A stretch of DNA of 64,000 nucleotides from Bacteroidales bacterium (GCA_015060245.1 SUYU01000002.1:62001-126000), one strand, 5' to 3'; counted from the first letter of the stretch, positions 1 to 9,203 are shown. Notes: a model not told the origin generated them from the sequence alone. Translations and numbers: made by a program.

Positions 1-1130
1 GCTACAGTGCCGAACATCAATAATGTGGCACCTCCCAAGACCGGCTCCGGCATCAGTGAAAATATAAGTCCGACAGCAGGGAAGAGACCTAAAAACACAA
101 GCATTCCCGCAATGAAATATCCCACATAGCGGCTGGCGACTCCTGTCAACTGTATCATGCCGTTGTTTTGGGCAAAAATTGAGTTGGGAAAAGAGTTGAA
201 TATGCCTGCCAACATTGAGTTTACTCCATCTGCCAGAATTCCCCCTGAAGCGCGTTTCATGAATTTTTCACCTTCAACCGGTTGTCCGGAGATCAGTGAA
301 TTTGCAGTAATGTCTCCGTACGCTTCAATGGCTGTTATAAGATATACCAATCCCATTGAAATGATTGACGAAATGTTGAAAGTAACGCCAAATCGGAATG
401 GGACAGGAATGTTTAAACTGCCAAAGTCTTGAATGTCTGAGAAATCAACCATGCCCAACATGTAAGATACAAAATATCCGACCGTCAAGCCGATAACGAT
501 GGAACTCATTCTGAGGTAATGGTTGCTGCTGCGGTTGAAAAATATTATCAGCACCAGCACAAGTGCAGCGAGTCCTATATGTTCAAATGATCCGAATGTG
601 CCTGCTGCCTTTGCCGCTTCTCCACCTCCGCAGGCAGTGATTCCCACTCTGACAAGACTTAATCCAATCAATGTTACAACAATGCCCGAAACGAGCGGGG
701 TGATGATGTTCCTCATGAATTTAAGGACCCTGCTTACCAGCATTTCTACTACCGAACCTGCTATTGTTGCACCAAAAACGGCAGGAAGTCCGCCAGCCAT
801 GCCTGCAGCAATGATAGGGCCTATAAAAGAAAAACTGGTACCCTGCACACAAAGCAGTCCGCATCCTACAGGTCCAACCCTCCGGCATTGGATAAAAGTG
901 GCAAGTCCTGATACAAACAGTGACATGGAGACCAAAAAACCCGTAGTTGCCAAATCCAAGTTCAAAGCGCCTGCAATAATAAGCGGCGGTGTGATGATTG
1001 CAACAAAAATGGCCAACAGATGTTGCAGGGCTGCAAAAAGGGCATCACGTAAAGGCGGGCGATCCTCAAGCCCGTAGATTAAACCCTGTGGAGTATTATT
1101 TGACGTCGTTACTGTTGTTTCCTTCACCAT
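1..1130 (-). CDS. Xanthine permease, NCS2 family (3' part beyond the window)
   Basis: This reads as a nucleobase:cation symporter-2 that imports xanthine across the inner membrane. Translating the minus strand from the ATG at 1128-1130 gives an open frame running off the left edge (about 376 codons seen, C-terminus missing). An N-terminal [18 protein letters not shown] stretch is followed by successive hydrophobic helices. Family hallmarks are visible: an [13 protein letters not shown] segment with a membrane acidic residue and the [19 protein letters not shown] signature near the end, which resembles XanQ/XanP more than UraA. Its start overlaps the end of xpt by 35 bp, so the two are almost certainly cotranscribed as a xanthine uptake and salvage unit. 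The NCS2 call is firm; xanthine as substrate is inferred from the signature and the neighbour. Confidence 0.88.
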   Translation of the reverse strand, partial: MVKETTVTTSNNTPQGLIYGLEDRPPLRDALFAALQHLLAIFVAIITPPLIIAGALNLDLATTGFLVSMSLFVSGLATFIQCRRVGPVGCGLLCVQGTSFSFIGPIIAAGMAGGLPAVFGATIAGSVVEMLVSRVLKFMRNIITPLVSGIVVTLIGLSLVRVGITACGGGEAAKAAGTFGSFEHIGLAALVLVLIIFFNRSSNHYLRMSSIVIGLTVGYFVSYMLGMVDFSDIQDFGSLNIPVPFRFGVTFNISSIISMGLVYLITAIEAYGDITANSLISGQPVEGEKFMKRASGGILADGVNSMLAGIFNSFPNSIFAQNNGMIQLTGVASRYVGYFIAGMLVFLGLFPAVGLIFSLMPEPVLGGATLLMFGTV

Positions 1131-1707
1131 CAGGCTCCACTCCTTTTAATCTAATTATACAATTGTCAAGGCTCTCAATGATTGCCAGCGATTCAATATG
1201 AATTCCCATCTGCCTGAGCATTGCTCCTCCTGATTGAAACTCCTTTTCAATCAGAAATCCCATGCCGGCCAAGGTCGCTCCTGCCTGGTTTACCAGATCA
1301 ATTATTCCTTTTCCTGCATTTCCATTGGCAAGAAAATCATCAATGAAAAGCACACTGTCGCCGGGTTGCAAATAGTCTTTGCTTACGCAAATGGTATATG
1401 TCTGATTTTTAGTAAAGGAAAAGACCTCTGTCTGCAACATGTTTTCCATTGTGCTGGGACGGCGTTTTTTTGCAAAGACTACGGGGAGTTCCAGCAAGTA
1501 CCCTACCATGATGGCAGGGGCAATACCGCTGGCTTCAACTGTCAGTATCTTATTGATTTTTGTTCCCGCAAAACGGCGTACAAACTCAACTGCCATGGAT
1601 TTCATCAAAATGGGATCCATCTGATGGTTGATGAAATTGTCCACTTTCAATATTCCGCCTGGAAAACAGCGGCCGTCCTTTATGATTCTATCCTTTAAAG
1701 CCTTCAT
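1096..1707 (-). CDS. xpt: Xanthine phosphoribosyltransferase
   Basis: The enzyme converts xanthine and PRPP to XMP in the purine salvage pathway in the cytoplasm. The 203-residue product matches Bacillus-type Xpt over its whole length: MKALKDRI start, [33 protein letters not shown], and the PRPP-binding loop [17 protein letters not shown] chose the ATG at 1705-1707 because it matches known Xpt N-termini; a GTG 13 codons upstream would add a non-conserved extension. The 3' end overlaps the downstream permease by 35 bp. No purine riboswitch fold was recognised in the 56-bp gap to the upstream dehydrogenase gene. Confidence 0.95.
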   Translation of the reverse strand: MKALKDRIIKDGRCFPGGILKVDNFINHQMDPILMKSMAVEFVRRFAGTKINKILTVEASGIAPAIMVGYLLELPVVFAKKRRPSTMENMLQTEVFSFTKNQTYTICVSKDYLQPGDSVLFIDDFLANGNAGKGIIDLVNQAGATLAGMGFLIEKEFQSGGAMLRQMGIHIESLAIIESLDNCIIRLKGVEPDGEGNNSNDVK

Positions 1708-1763
1708 AGTTTTTTCAATAGGACTGAGCCGGATAAAGGGTGTCACTATCCGGCCCCAATAGG

Positions 1764-2804
1764 TTATACATACAATTTTTCAAAGAGTTCCCTGATAGGC
1801 TGAGACTCCCTTATAATGTTTAGTGTAAGGCTCGCATGTCCTTTTGCAAAGCCATTGCCCACAATAAGGTTGATGTCTTTTCCTACACCTTCTGCGCCAA
1901 GAGCGGCCTTGGTAAAACTTGTTGCCATAGAGAAGAAATATACGCAACCCCTTCCTTTGGTGACAAGAATTGAGGTCATTTCTGTAGATGGTACATTTAC
2001 ATTATTTATAGTGACATCACAGCCTCTGCCTCCGGTTATGGCCATTACCTTATGGTAAACATCCATAACATTGGTGGCGTCCGCTACAATTACATCTGTA
2101 GCCAATCCCATATCTTTAATTCTCTGGGCATTGGTCTGTGAATACTCTACAACAATAACCTTTCCATATTGCCCTACATTTTTCATTGCCTGATAGCAGC
2201 ATAGGATGCCGGACTTGCCGCCACCTCCAATAATGCATACAATTTCCCCTTCAGTAACAAGACGGTCAACCTGGGCAGGAGCGCCCGCAACATCCAATGC
2301 GGCAAGGGCAAGTTTTTCCGGAATGTCATCCGGAAGTACGGCAAACAGCCCGCTTTCAAACAGAATTGCTTGAGCATCAACGTCAACCTGTTCTGAATCT
2401 GCTGTCAAGTTTTTTATGGAATTGATTTTTAGAGGGGTTAAGGAGAGGGAGACCAATGTGGCAATTTTGTCGCCTACCTTAAGGTTCTGTGTGTTTGGGA
2501 ATTTTGGTCCGATCTCCCTTACTGTGCCAATAAGCATACCACCGGAGCCGGTAACAGGGTTCTGCATTTTGCCTCTCTCCTCCACAATGGAAAGAATCAT
2601 CTCTTTCATCTTCTGAGTATCGGAACAGCAGGCCTGCTTGATTTGTGTATAACTTGCAGAATCTATATTAAGAGTTGTTACATCTATCAAAATTTCATTT
2701 TCATAGATTTCCATTGTATTGTCGAGTTTTAATGCCGGCTGAGGTAAAGTTCCCTCAGGATTCAAAACTCTGTGTGTTCCATATCTACAACCACCTGTAA
2801 GCAT
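1764..2804 (-). CDS. kdd: L-erythro-3,5-diaminohexanoate dehydrogenase
   Basis: This NAD(P)-dependent enzyme oxidatively deaminates 3,5-diaminohexanoate to 5-amino-3-oxohexanoate in anaerobic lysine fermentation (after lysine 2,3-aminomutase and beta-lysine 5,6-aminomutase). The 346-residue protein begins with the family-typical [19 protein letters not shown] segment and carries a medium-chain dehydrogenase-like fold with a glycine-rich nucleotide motif ([10 protein letters not shown], around residue 190). The start is the ATG at 2802-2804; a TTG two codons upstream is less likely. The partner enzymes (kamA, kamDE, kce, kal) are not in the window, so the gene is either separated from its pathway or part of a split locus. 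It lies 56 bp upstream of xpt on the same strand and may be cotranscribed with it. Confidence 0.9.
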   Translation of the reverse strand: MLTGGCRYGTHRVLNPEGTLPQPALKLDNTMEIYENEILIDVTTLNIDSASYTQIKQACCSDTQKMKEMILSIVEERGKMQNPVTGSGGMLIGTVREIGPKFPNTQNLKVGDKIATLVSLSLTPLKINSIKNLTADSEQVDVDAQAILFESGLFAVLPDDIPEKLALAALDVAGAPAQVDRLVTEGEIVCIIGGGGKSGILCCYQAMKNVGQYGKVIVVEYSQTNAQRIKDMGLATDVIVADATNVMDVYHKVMAITGGRGCDVTINNVNVPSTEMTSILVTKGRGCVYFFSMATSFTKAALGAEGVGKDINLIVGNGFAKGHASLTLNIIRESQPIRELFEKLYV

Positions 2805-2869
2805 AGTCAAGAAAAATTACCATTTCAGATGGCGAATTTACTAATTTTACTTTAAAAGAGATACCCATA

Positions 2870-2905
2870 CAAAGAAAAAGAGGTTGCGATTTCTCGTAAC
2901 CTCTT
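2870..2905 (-). terminator. Rho-independent terminator of tRNA-Asn
   Basis: Read on the minus strand, an 11-bp inverted repeat (2879-2905, one mismatch, 5-nt loop) is followed by a T-rich run (CTTTTTCTTTG). It sits directly downstream of the tRNA-Asn gene. Confidence 0.75.
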
Positions 2906-2916
2906 GATTTCCTTTG

Positions 2917-2990
2917 CTCCTGAACTAGGACTTGAACCTAGGACCCTCTGATTAACAGTCAGATGCTCTAACCAACTGAGCTATTCAGGA
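2917..2990 (-). tRNA. tRNA-Asn (GTT)
   Basis: The 74-nt minus-strand sequence folds as a cloverleaf: acceptor stem TCCTGAA/TTCAGGA, D-arm with AGTTGGTTAGAGC, anticodon stem TCTGA/TCAGA around loop CTGTTAA (anticodon GTT), T-arm with GGTTCAAGTCC, and discriminator G. No 3' CCA is encoded. It is flanked by a near-consensus promoter upstream and a terminator downstream, so it is a single-gene transcription unit. Confidence 0.97.
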
Positions 2991-3027
2991 ATTTATGTTG
3001 CCGTACCGTTGTTTCGGTTAGCGGGTA

Positions 3028-3058
3028 CAAAAGTAGTGCTTTTTTTTATATCTCCAAA
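3028..3058 (-). promoter_or_regulatory. Bacteroidota-type promoter of tRNA-Asn
   Basis: On the minus strand TTTG (3055-3058) is separated by exactly 19 nt from TACTTTTG (3028-3035). This is a perfect match to the TTTG-N19-TAnnTTTG consensus for the primary sigma factor in Bacteroidota, about 38 bp upstream of the mature tRNA. Confidence 0.8.
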
Positions 3059-3334
3059 ATTTTTCTCACTTTTTTTGAAAAAAGTTGTGTTTTTGGCAAA
3101 AATATACAAATAAGCAGGAGGAGGGGCTGCCCAACAGATGCCATTTGTCGGCAAATCCCCATAAGTGGTAAAATGAAGTGACAGGTGAGGCTGTCAAATG
3201 AAACAGGCAAAAGTCCAATTTCAGTTTGAAAGGGAAACGAAACAAAAATGTAATATTTTGTTAATTGATATGTGATGTATTAGTTATTTCTTTGCGCTGT
3301 CTCGAGACGGAGGTATAAACTAAATTTATTTTTT
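3059..3334. other. Intergenic region upstream of the phosphate transporter
   Basis: These 276 bp are AT-rich and hold no convincing ORF, RNA or repeat. They must include the promoter of the phosphate transporter gene, but I found no clean TTTG-N19-TAnnTTTG match; a TTTCTTTG sequence near 3287-3294 is only a partial -7 element. Confidence 0.4.
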
Positions 3335-5548
3335 GTGGAAACTATTTATCTGGTAATTGTTCTGGTACTGCTGGTTTTGGCAGTTTCTGATCTGGTAGTA
3401 GGAGTGGCAAATGATGCCGTGAATTTTTTGAATTCGGCAATAGGTTCAAAGGTAGCGCCAAGAAAGATCATTATGTGGGTGGCGTCGGCCGGTATACTTA
3501 TGGGTGTCCTTACATCAAGCGGCATGATGGAGGTTGCAAGGAGTGGAGTGTTCCATCCGGGAATGTTCCAGTTCAAGGACATTATGATGCTTTTCCTTGC
3601 CGTTATGCTTACAGATGTTATTCTGCTTGATGTTTTCAATACATTGGGATTGCCTACATCTACAACTGTTTCTTTGGTTTTTGAGTTGTTGGGTGCGGCA
3701 GTTTGCGTGGCCATTTTTGCAATTTCGCGCTCCGAGAGTGCCACTATTGCAGATCTTCCTTCATATATCAATACCGGCAAGGCAATGGGTATCATTTCGG
3801 GTATTCTGGTGTCGGTGGTCATAGCATTTGTATGTGGAACCGTTGTAATGTACATTACCCGAATCATCTTTTCATATAATTTTCATACAAAGATGCGCGG
3901 AATTGGCGCAGTGTGGTGTGGTATAGCACTGAGTGCCATTACCTATTTTGCACTTTTTAAAGGACTTAAGGGTACCGATGTTATTCCCTCTCACATAATG
4001 GCATATATAAATGACAACATAATGCTTTGTGTAGCCATTGCATTTCTCTTCTGGACAGCATTGATGAGCCTGTTGGCCTGGATGAAGGTCAATACCTTAA
4101 GAATTACAGTATTGGCCGGTACATTCTCTTTGGCTTTGGCCTTTGCAGGCAACGACCTTGTGAACTTTATAGGTGTATTTATGGCGGGTTATGATTCCTA
4201 TAATATAGTGGATGCTGCCGGCGGTGATGTTACAATGCTTATGGGCGACTTGTCAAAACCGGTGCAGGCAAACATATGGATTCTGCTTGCTTCAGGAGTT
4301 ATAATGGTAACAACTCTATGGTTTTCAAAGAAGGCCCGCAAGGTTACAGATACCGAGGTTAATCTGGCAAAGCAGGATTCCGGTCAGGAGAACTTTGGGT
4401 CTACACCGGTGTCAAGGGCAATTGTACGCCAGGCTTTGAACCTAAATAAAAAGATAATAGCCATAGTTCCGGTAAGGGTACAGGAGTATATAAACCGGAG
4501 GTTTGACCAGTCGCTTGTTGTAAGGGAAAAGGATGCTGCTCCATTTGACCTTATACGTGCAACAGTGAACCTTACGGTGGCTGCGTTGCTCATCTCTTTG
4601 GCAACATCGTTGAAGTTGCCTCTTTCTACCACCTATGTGAGTTTTATGGTGGCAATGGGTACCTCTTTGGCCGACAGAGCCTGGGGCCGGGAGAGTGCAG
4701 TGTACAGGATAACAGGTGTAATGACTGTAATTATGGGCTGGTTCATTACAGCCTTTGTAGCCTTTGCCATTGCTTTTTTAGTGGCTATGTTGCTCATGTG
4801 GGGAGGTATTTATGCAATTGTACTGCTTCTTGTGTGTTGTGCCTGGATGCTTGTAAAAAGCCATTCTGCAGGCAAGAAAAAGAGATCACTGCAGAAGGAG
4901 GAGCAGATGGCCGGGATGCCGGTGTTGGATAGATGTGTGAGTGAGATAAGGGAGTCGGCAGAATCAATCATTGAGATCTACAACAATACCCTTGACGGTA
5001 CATTCAATGAAGACCGGAAGGCTCTCCGTAAAATGGTTGTGAGGGCGCAGGAACTGCATGAGTATGCAAGTGAGAGAAAGTATAGTGTTGTCTCTACACT
5101 TGAACTGCTAAAAGAGAGCAATATTGAGACTGCACATTACTATGTTCAGGTAGTGGATTATCTGAACGAGATTACAAAATCAATGTTGCAGATATGCCGC
5201 GCTACATTCAATCATATTGACAATAACCACGAGGGCTTCTCCAGGGAGCAGGTTGAGGACCTCAAATATATAAATGCAAGGATGAATGAGGTATTCACAT
5301 ATACTTCAACCATGCTCTCAAATAGTGACTTCTCGCAGATAGACTCTGTAATGGCGTTGAGAGACAGTGTGTTCGTAGACTTTGCGGAGGCTACCAAAAA
5401 GCAGATCAAAAGAAATACCGAAAATAAGAATACAACAAGAAGCAGTGTGCTCTATTTGAATATCCTTACAGAGAACAAGATGATGATTCTTCAGTTGAGG
5501 AATCTGCTCAAGGCTCAGAAATATTTTGTTGAGCACAACATAATGTAG
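3335..5548 (+). CDS. Inorganic phosphate transporter, Pit family with C-terminal PhoU-like domain
   Basis: The protein imports phosphate (as a metal-phosphate complex, by proton symport in characterised Pit proteins) across the inner membrane. It has 737 residues. Two Pit halves are visible, each with the characteristic asparagine-containing repeat: VGVANDAVNFLNSAIGSKVA near residue 22 and FAGNDLVNFIGVFMAGY near residue 270, plus LGLPTSTTVSLVFELLG and LKLPLSTTYVSFMVAMG. About twelve hydrophobic segments precede a soluble, helical C-terminal region (from about residue 510) that resembles PhoU, probably a regulatory domain. The start is a GTG at 3335, chosen because METIYLVIV matches the usual Bacteroidales N-terminus and no ATG fits. 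Confidence 0.92.
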   Translation: METIYLVIVLVLLVLAVSDLVVGVANDAVNFLNSAIGSKVAPRKIIMWVASAGILMGVLTSSGMMEVARSGVFHPGMFQFKDIMMLFLAVMLTDVILLDVFNTLGLPTSTTVSLVFELLGAAVCVAIFAISRSESATIADLPSYINTGKAMGIISGILVSVVIAFVCGTVVMYITRIIFSYNFHTKMRGIGAVWCGIALSAITYFALFKGLKGTDVIPSHIMAYINDNIMLCVAIAFLFWTALMSLLAWMKVNTLRITVLAGTFSLALAFAGNDLVNFIGVFMAGYDSYNIVDAAGGDVTMLMGDLSKPVQANIWILLASGVIMVTTLWFSKKARKVTDTEVNLAKQDSGQENFGSTPVSRAIVRQALNLNKKIIAIVPVRVQEYINRRFDQSLVVREKDAAPFDLIRATVNLTVAALLISLATSLKLPLSTTYVSFMVAMGTSLADRAWGRESAVYRITGVMTVIMGWFITAFVAFAIAFLVAMLLMWGGIYAIVLLLVCCAWMLVKSHSAGKKKRSLQKEEQMAGMPVLDRCVSEIRESAESIIEIYNNTLDGTFNEDRKALRKMVVRAQELHEYASERKYSVVSTLELLKESNIETAHYYVQVVDYLNEITKSMLQICRATFNHIDNNHEGFSREQVEDLKYINARMNEVFTYTSTMLSNSDFSQIDSVMALRDSVFVDFAEATKKQIKRNTENKNTTRSSVLYLNILTENKMMILQLRNLLKAQKYFVEHNIM

Positions 5549-5627
5549 TTGGAATTCCTGGAATTCATATATAGTGTTTTTAAGTTAGCGGGGTTTACAG
5601 GGACTTCAGGTTGCCTTTTGGTAAAAC

Positions 5628-6800
5628 TTAGGGGGTTGTTTTAAAGGCCATTTGAAATATAGATATATCAAATTTGTTAGCAAACGCAATGGCCTGTTCC
5701 AGAATGGCAGCCTGTATTCCCTCGTAAGCCACCCAATTCTTCTCTTTTGAGAAGCAGTAGAGTTGTAAAGGAATTCCGTCGGGACCGGACTGGAGATATC
5801 TTACCATTATTGTGAGTCCGGTATTGATTTGAGGATTGGCAAGCAGCATTTTCAACAGATAGAACCTGTAGAGTTCAAGATTGGTTATATTGTTCCTGTT
5901 CTTCTCGCCGGCCGGTAATTTTACATATTTCCCATACTCTTCAAGTTCCTGCGGAGTACAGAACTTGACACTTTCGGTATCTATATTGAAGGTCAATGTG
6001 ATTCTTCTTCCTGCCGATTCCTCCATACCCCTCCAGTTCTGGAAAGGGGTTGTCATGAGTGAATAGGTGGGAACATTCACAATTGTATTGTCAAAATTCT
6101 GGATCTTTACAGTTATCAGGCTTATGTCAATTACAACACCGTTGGCCATTGTGCCGTTTACGGTAATCCAGTCACCAACCTTTACCATATCGTTGTAGGA
6201 GAGTTGTATGCCTGCAATGAACCCTGTAATGGTATCCTTGAAGATGAATGATAGCACGGCGGCAAAGGCTCCAAGGCCGGTAAGCATTACAAGCGGGGAC
6301 TTGTCTATTATTGTTGCTATGATGACTATGAATCCTATGAAATAGATTGCTATCTGAATAATCTGCATGAAGCCTTTTATTGGCTGCTGCCTGTATTTCT
6401 CCTTTTTGTTTATTACCTCATAGCCTGTCTGGAGCATTATGTTTACAATGTTTATAATCAGAATAATGACGGCAATTACGCACACCTTGAGAAGTACAGT
6501 CAGAATCTTTCCCTTGAGCAGGGCAAGAGGCAGAAGTTCAAATGCAAGCCAAATAGCGGCAATGGCAATTATTCTTGAAATGATCTTTTCAATATAGGTG
6601 CTTCCATTCTTTCCCAAGTTGAACCTGACAAGCAGAGCCCTCTTTATAAAAAGGAATATGAGTTTGAGTATACCGGCAACAGCCGCAACAATAAATATTA
6701 TTACAAGCAGTTTGATAATCTGCTCCCACTGGTTGGCAGTATTCTGTTCCAGTCCGACTCTTATAAGAATGCCCTTGATGAATTCAAATGCCCTTTCCAT
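5628..6800 (-). CDS. Mechanosensitive ion channel, MscS family (YbdG-like)
   Basis: This is an inner-membrane channel expected to open under hypo-osmotic tension. The 390-residue protein has four or five hydrophobic segments, then the MscS pore helix and beta domain: LTGLGAFAAVLSFIFKDTITGFIAGIQL (glycine/alanine-rich pore helix), followed by VKVGDWITVNGTMANGVVIDISLITVKIQNFDNTIVNVP, the beta-domain signature. The long N-terminal membrane region and inserted cytoplasmic loop around residues 270-320 resemble the YbdG subfamily. It is transcribed alone, convergent with the phosphate transporter and divergent from the HU gene. The ATG at 6798-6800 fits the topology. Confidence 0.9.
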   Translation of the reverse strand: MERAFEFIKGILIRVGLEQNTANQWEQIIKLLVIIFIVAAVAGILKLIFLFIKRALLVRFNLGKNGSTYIEKIISRIIAIAAIWLAFELLPLALLKGKILTVLLKVCVIAVIILIINIVNIMLQTGYEVINKKEKYRQQPIKGFMQIIQIAIYFIGFIVIIATIIDKSPLVMLTGLGAFAAVLSFIFKDTITGFIAGIQLSYNDMVKVGDWITVNGTMANGVVIDISLITVKIQNFDNTIVNVPTYSLMTTPFQNWRGMEESAGRRITLTFNIDTESVKFCTPQELEEYGKYVKLPAGEKNRNNITNLELYRFYLLKMLLANPQINTGLTIMVRYLQSGPDGIPLQLYCFSKEKNWVAYEGIQAAILEQAIAFANKFDISIFQMAFKTTP

Positions 6801-6902
6801 ACTCTATAGCAAAATGTGATCTCCTCATTCTATGCATTAAACAATGTTATGGATGATTTGTTATTTCAGTAGATAATTTGAAAACAACTAAAAGTTACGG
6901 AT

Positions 6903-7160
6903 ATGAACAAGAAACAGATGGTAAAGGCCCTATCTTTAAAAACAGGAATGACATTGGCTCAGAGCAACAATTACCTCAATGAGGTGCTTGGGCTCATTTC
7001 GGGAACGCTCAAGGGGGGAGAAGATGTCTTTTTGAGAGGTTTCGGCTCATTTATGATAAAACAGCGCAAACCAAGGCGCACCATGAGTCTGAATACAAGA
7101 AAGATGATTACAATCCCTGCCCGCAAAGTGGTAAAATTCAAAACGCAAATATTGGAATAA
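6903..7160 (+). CDS. HU-family DNA-binding protein
   Basis: This is a small nucleoid-associated protein that bends DNA as a dimer. The 85-residue product has the HU pattern: N-terminal helices (MNKKQMVKALSLKTGMTLAQ), the FLRGFGSFMIKQRKPRR beta-arm region and a TIPARKVVKFKTQ C-terminal strand. It lacks the usual long GRNPKTGE-type arm tip (here RRTMSLNTRKMITIPA), so the arm sequence is divergent, as is common in the multiple HU paralogues of Bacteroidales. The start ATG follows an AT-rich leader. Confidence 0.9.
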   Translation: MNKKQMVKALSLKTGMTLAQSNNYLNEVLGLISGTLKGGEDVFLRGFGSFMIKQRKPRRTMSLNTRKMITIPARKVVKFKTQILE

Positions 7161-7196
7161 CATCTCCAATTTTATGAACTTGTCCGATTTTTTATG

Positions 7197-7235
7197 TAAG
7201 TTTGTAGCATGTGCGCCGCACTAATTGCGGTGCAC
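7197..7235 (+). promoter_or_regulatory. -7 promoter element and 5' hairpin before the Dabb gene
   Basis: TAAGTTTG (7197-7204) fits the Bacteroidota -7 consensus; no TTTG lies 19 nt upstream. About 7 nt later begins a 10-bp hairpin, GTGCGCCGCA/TGCGGTGCAC (7211-7220 with 7226-7235, one G-U pair), ending 9 nt before the Dabb ATG. The hairpin is followed by CTGTTTTT, so it could also terminate the HU transcript. Both readings are possible. Confidence 0.45.
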
Positions 7236-7244
7236 ACTGTTTTT

Positions 7245-7547
7245 ATGTTAGTACATGTTGTAATGTGGAAACTCAAGGAGTTTGCCTGTGGCGCTTCCCG
7301 ACAGGAGAATGCCCAAAAGATGAAAGAGAAACTTGAAGCCCTTGTAGGCGTTGTGCCCCAGTTGAAATCTGCTACAGTGGGAGTTGACTTCAAACATACC
7401 GATATGAGTTACGATGCGGTGCTCATAAGCAGGTTTGAGAGCGAGGAGGATCTTGCAGCCTACAAGATACATCCGGCCCATGTGGCAATCAGCACCTTCT
7501 GCAAAGAGATAAGGGAGGGCAGAGTTGTTGTTGACTACTGGGAGTAG
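7245..7547 (+). CDS. Dabb-domain (stress-responsive alpha/beta barrel) protein
   Basis: The 100-residue protein belongs to the Dabb ferredoxin-like dimeric barrel family; its biochemical role is unknown. Visible family features are MLVHVVMWKLKE at the N-terminus, a KMKEKLEALVGVVPQLKS helix, and the conserved YDAVLISRFESEEDLAAYKIHPAHV stretch ending in a strand, VVVDYWE. I chose the ATG at 7245 because the barrel's first strand begins there; an ATG-less upstream extension in the same frame crosses the hairpin and is not conserved. Confidence 0.85.
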   Translation: MLVHVVMWKLKEFACGASRQENAQKMKEKLEALVGVVPQLKSATVGVDFKHTDMSYDAVLISRFESEEDLAAYKIHPAHVAISTFCKEIREGRVVVDYWE

Positions 7548-7634
7548 GACCTGGAATCCAAATAGCCTGCACGGCGATATAATCAGTTAAGAATGGCGGT
7601 CAAACATTTTGGCTGCCTCCAAAAATATACAATA

Positions 7635-8243
7635 ATGAAAATCTTGCTTGAAACAACTATGGGCAACATTACGCTTGCCCTTTATGACCAGACACCCAAA
7701 CACCGTGACAACTTTGTGGAACTTGTAGAAAAAGGCTTTTACAACGGACTCCTTTTTCATAGGGTCATTGAAGATTTTATGGTGCAGGGAGGAGACCCTG
7801 ATTCTCTGGATGCCGCTCCGGGCCAGAGATTGGGCGCAGGTGGCCTTGACTACACTGTTGAGGCGGAGTTCCGTTTTCCTGAACTTATGCACAAGAGGGG
7901 AGCATTGGCTGCAGCCCGTCAGGGAGATGCTGTAAATCCGCAACGCCGCTCATCATCCTGCCAGTTCTATATTGTGTGGGGAACCGTTTATGAGCCTGAA
8001 GAGATTGACCAGATGGCCATGCAACTCGAAAGGTACACCAGAGGCCAGGTAGTCTTGACCGATGAGGTAAAGAAGATCTATACCACAGTTGGCGGTACAC
8101 CTCATCTCGACGGCCAATATACCGTATTCGGAGAGGTCGTAGAGGGTCTTGATGTTATTGAACAGATGCAGGAGGTGCGTACAGACCGTAGTGACCGTCC
8201 TTACGAGGATATAAAGATAATCAAGGCTTCGGTCATCGCTTAA
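7635..8243 (+). CDS. Peptidyl-prolyl cis-trans isomerase, cyclophilin type
   Basis: It catalyses proline cis-trans isomerisation during protein folding. The 202-residue protein starts MKILLETTMGNITLALYD with no signal peptide, so it is probably cytoplasmic. Cyclophilin core motifs are visible: NFVELVEKGFYNGLLFHRVI, FMVQGGDPDS, SSCQFYIVWG, and QYTVFGEVVEGLDVIE. An insertion between FYIVWG and the C-terminal motif (residues about 120-155) is typical of Bacteroidales homologues. The ATG at 7635 was preferred over one 14 codons upstream, since the latter extends before the first conserved strand. Confidence 0.92.
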   Translation: MKILLETTMGNITLALYDQTPKHRDNFVELVEKGFYNGLLFHRVIEDFMVQGGDPDSLDAAPGQRLGAGGLDYTVEAEFRFPELMHKRGALAAARQGDAVNPQRRSSSCQFYIVWGTVYEPEEIDQMAMQLERYTRGQVVLTDEVKKIYTTVGGTPHLDGQYTVFGEVVEGLDVIEQMQEVRTDRSDRPYEDIKIIKASVIA

Positions 8244-8272
8244 AGAGGCCAATACTCATTTTATTAAGAAAA

Positions 8273-8336
8273 TATCCCGACATTGTTGCCCGAAGCGTCA
8301 ATGTCGGGATAACTTTATTCTGGCATTTTTTTTGAA
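8273..8336 (+). terminator. Terminator after the cyclophilin gene
   Basis: A perfect 13-bp inverted repeat TATCCCGACATTG/CAATGTCGGGATA (8273-8285 and 8299-8311, 13-nt loop) lies 29 bp after the stop codon. The T run (8 Ts) comes about 16 nt after the stem, so termination may be imperfect. Confidence 0.65.
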
Positions 8337-8411
8337 ACTCCATATATTGGCCGGGCCCGGGAACAAAAGGTATGCTGTGGCCGTTTAGTATTCAACAATA
8401 AATTATATGTT

Positions 8412-9122
8412 ATGAAAAAATTACTTATCTGTTCTGTGGTTCTGTTGAGTTTTGCAATGGGAACAGCCGCTTATGCACAAAATAACAGTGCTGAGCAAAA
8501 TCATATTGAGGTCTCTACAAGGGTGGAGGAGCAGGTTACTCCCGATATTATCTATCTGAACATTGTAATAAATGAGGCTACCAGCAACAAGACTGTGTTG
8601 GAGGCCAAGGAGAGGGAGATGATAAAGACGCTCCAGAAGTTGGGAATCAATGTTGAAGAGAATCTGACTGTAAATGATATGGGCAGTGACCTTAAAAAAT
8701 ATTTTTTGAAGAAAGACAATATTGTGGCAAACAAAAGTTACACCTTGAAACTTGCCCAAGCAAAAGAGGTGGCTGCGGTTTTTGATGCGCTCAACGGTAT
8801 AAACATTTCTGATGTATCAATGACAAAATGCTCAATCTCTCCGGAGTTGGAGCAGCAGGTAAAGAACAGGCTTTTGGTGGCGGCCGCAAAGAAGGCAAAG
8901 GAGAATGCAACTATACTTGCAGAGGCTGTTGGAAGCAGGGCAGGAAGTGCCATTTATATTCAGAATTACTACACTTTTTCGCAGCCGGTAATGGCAAAGG
9001 CAATGACAAGAGGTTTGATGTATGCAGCATCCAATGAAGAGGCAGATGCTCTTCCTTCACTTGAGGTGAGCAAGACAACAATATCTGTAAGCGTACTTTG
9101 CCGTTTTGCACTTTTGCAGTAG
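8412..9122 (+). CDS. Exported SIMPL-domain (DUF541) protein
   Basis: The 236-residue protein has a clear signal peptide (MKKLLICSVVLLSFAMGTAAYAQ, cleavage near residue 23) and is expected in the periplasm. The body matches the SIMPL/DUF541 pattern: IEVSTRVEEQVTPDIIYLNIVI at the N-terminus, a helical TVLEAKEREMIKTLQKLGI repeat, and the C-terminal half with KAKENATILAEAVGSRAGSA. The molecular function of the family is not established, although members have been linked to envelope and oxidative stress. It stands alone between two terminators. Confidence 0.87.
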   Translation: MKKLLICSVVLLSFAMGTAAYAQNNSAEQNHIEVSTRVEEQVTPDIIYLNIVINEATSNKTVLEAKEREMIKTLQKLGINVEENLTVNDMGSDLKKYFLKKDNIVANKSYTLKLAQAKEVAAVFDALNGINISDVSMTKCSISPELEQQVKNRLLVAAAKKAKENATILAEAVGSRAGSAIYIQNYYTFSQPVMAKAMTRGLMYAASNEEADALPSLEVSKTTISVSVLCRFALLQ

Positions 9123-9147
9123 TGTGATTGTTGTGTTGGTTGGAGAG

Positions 9148-9181
9148 AAAAAAAGAGATGACCGTCGGCCATCTCTTTTTT
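9148..9181. terminator. Bidirectional terminator between SIMPL gene and tsf
   Basis: Seven As plus GAGATG, a 9-nt loop and CATCTC plus Ts form a symmetric hairpin with U-tracts in both directions. It can end both the plus-strand SIMPL transcript and the minus-strand rplM-tsf transcript. Confidence 0.8.
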
Positions 9182-9203
9182 GTGTATAATCGTTTGATTA
9201 TAA

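Noticed and set aside
523-1077. 184-residue plus-strand frame in the first kilobase
   Set aside because: It is antisense to the xanthine permease, whose minus-strand translation shows full NCS2 motifs; the plus-strand protein is low-complexity and unlike any family.
1708-1746. N-terminal extension of Xpt from a GTG
   Set aside because: The extra 13 residues are absent from known Xpt proteins and the internal ATG aligns with the family start.
1708-1763. Purine riboswitch upstream of xpt
   Set aside because: The 56-bp gap is too short and lacks the three-way-junction consensus.
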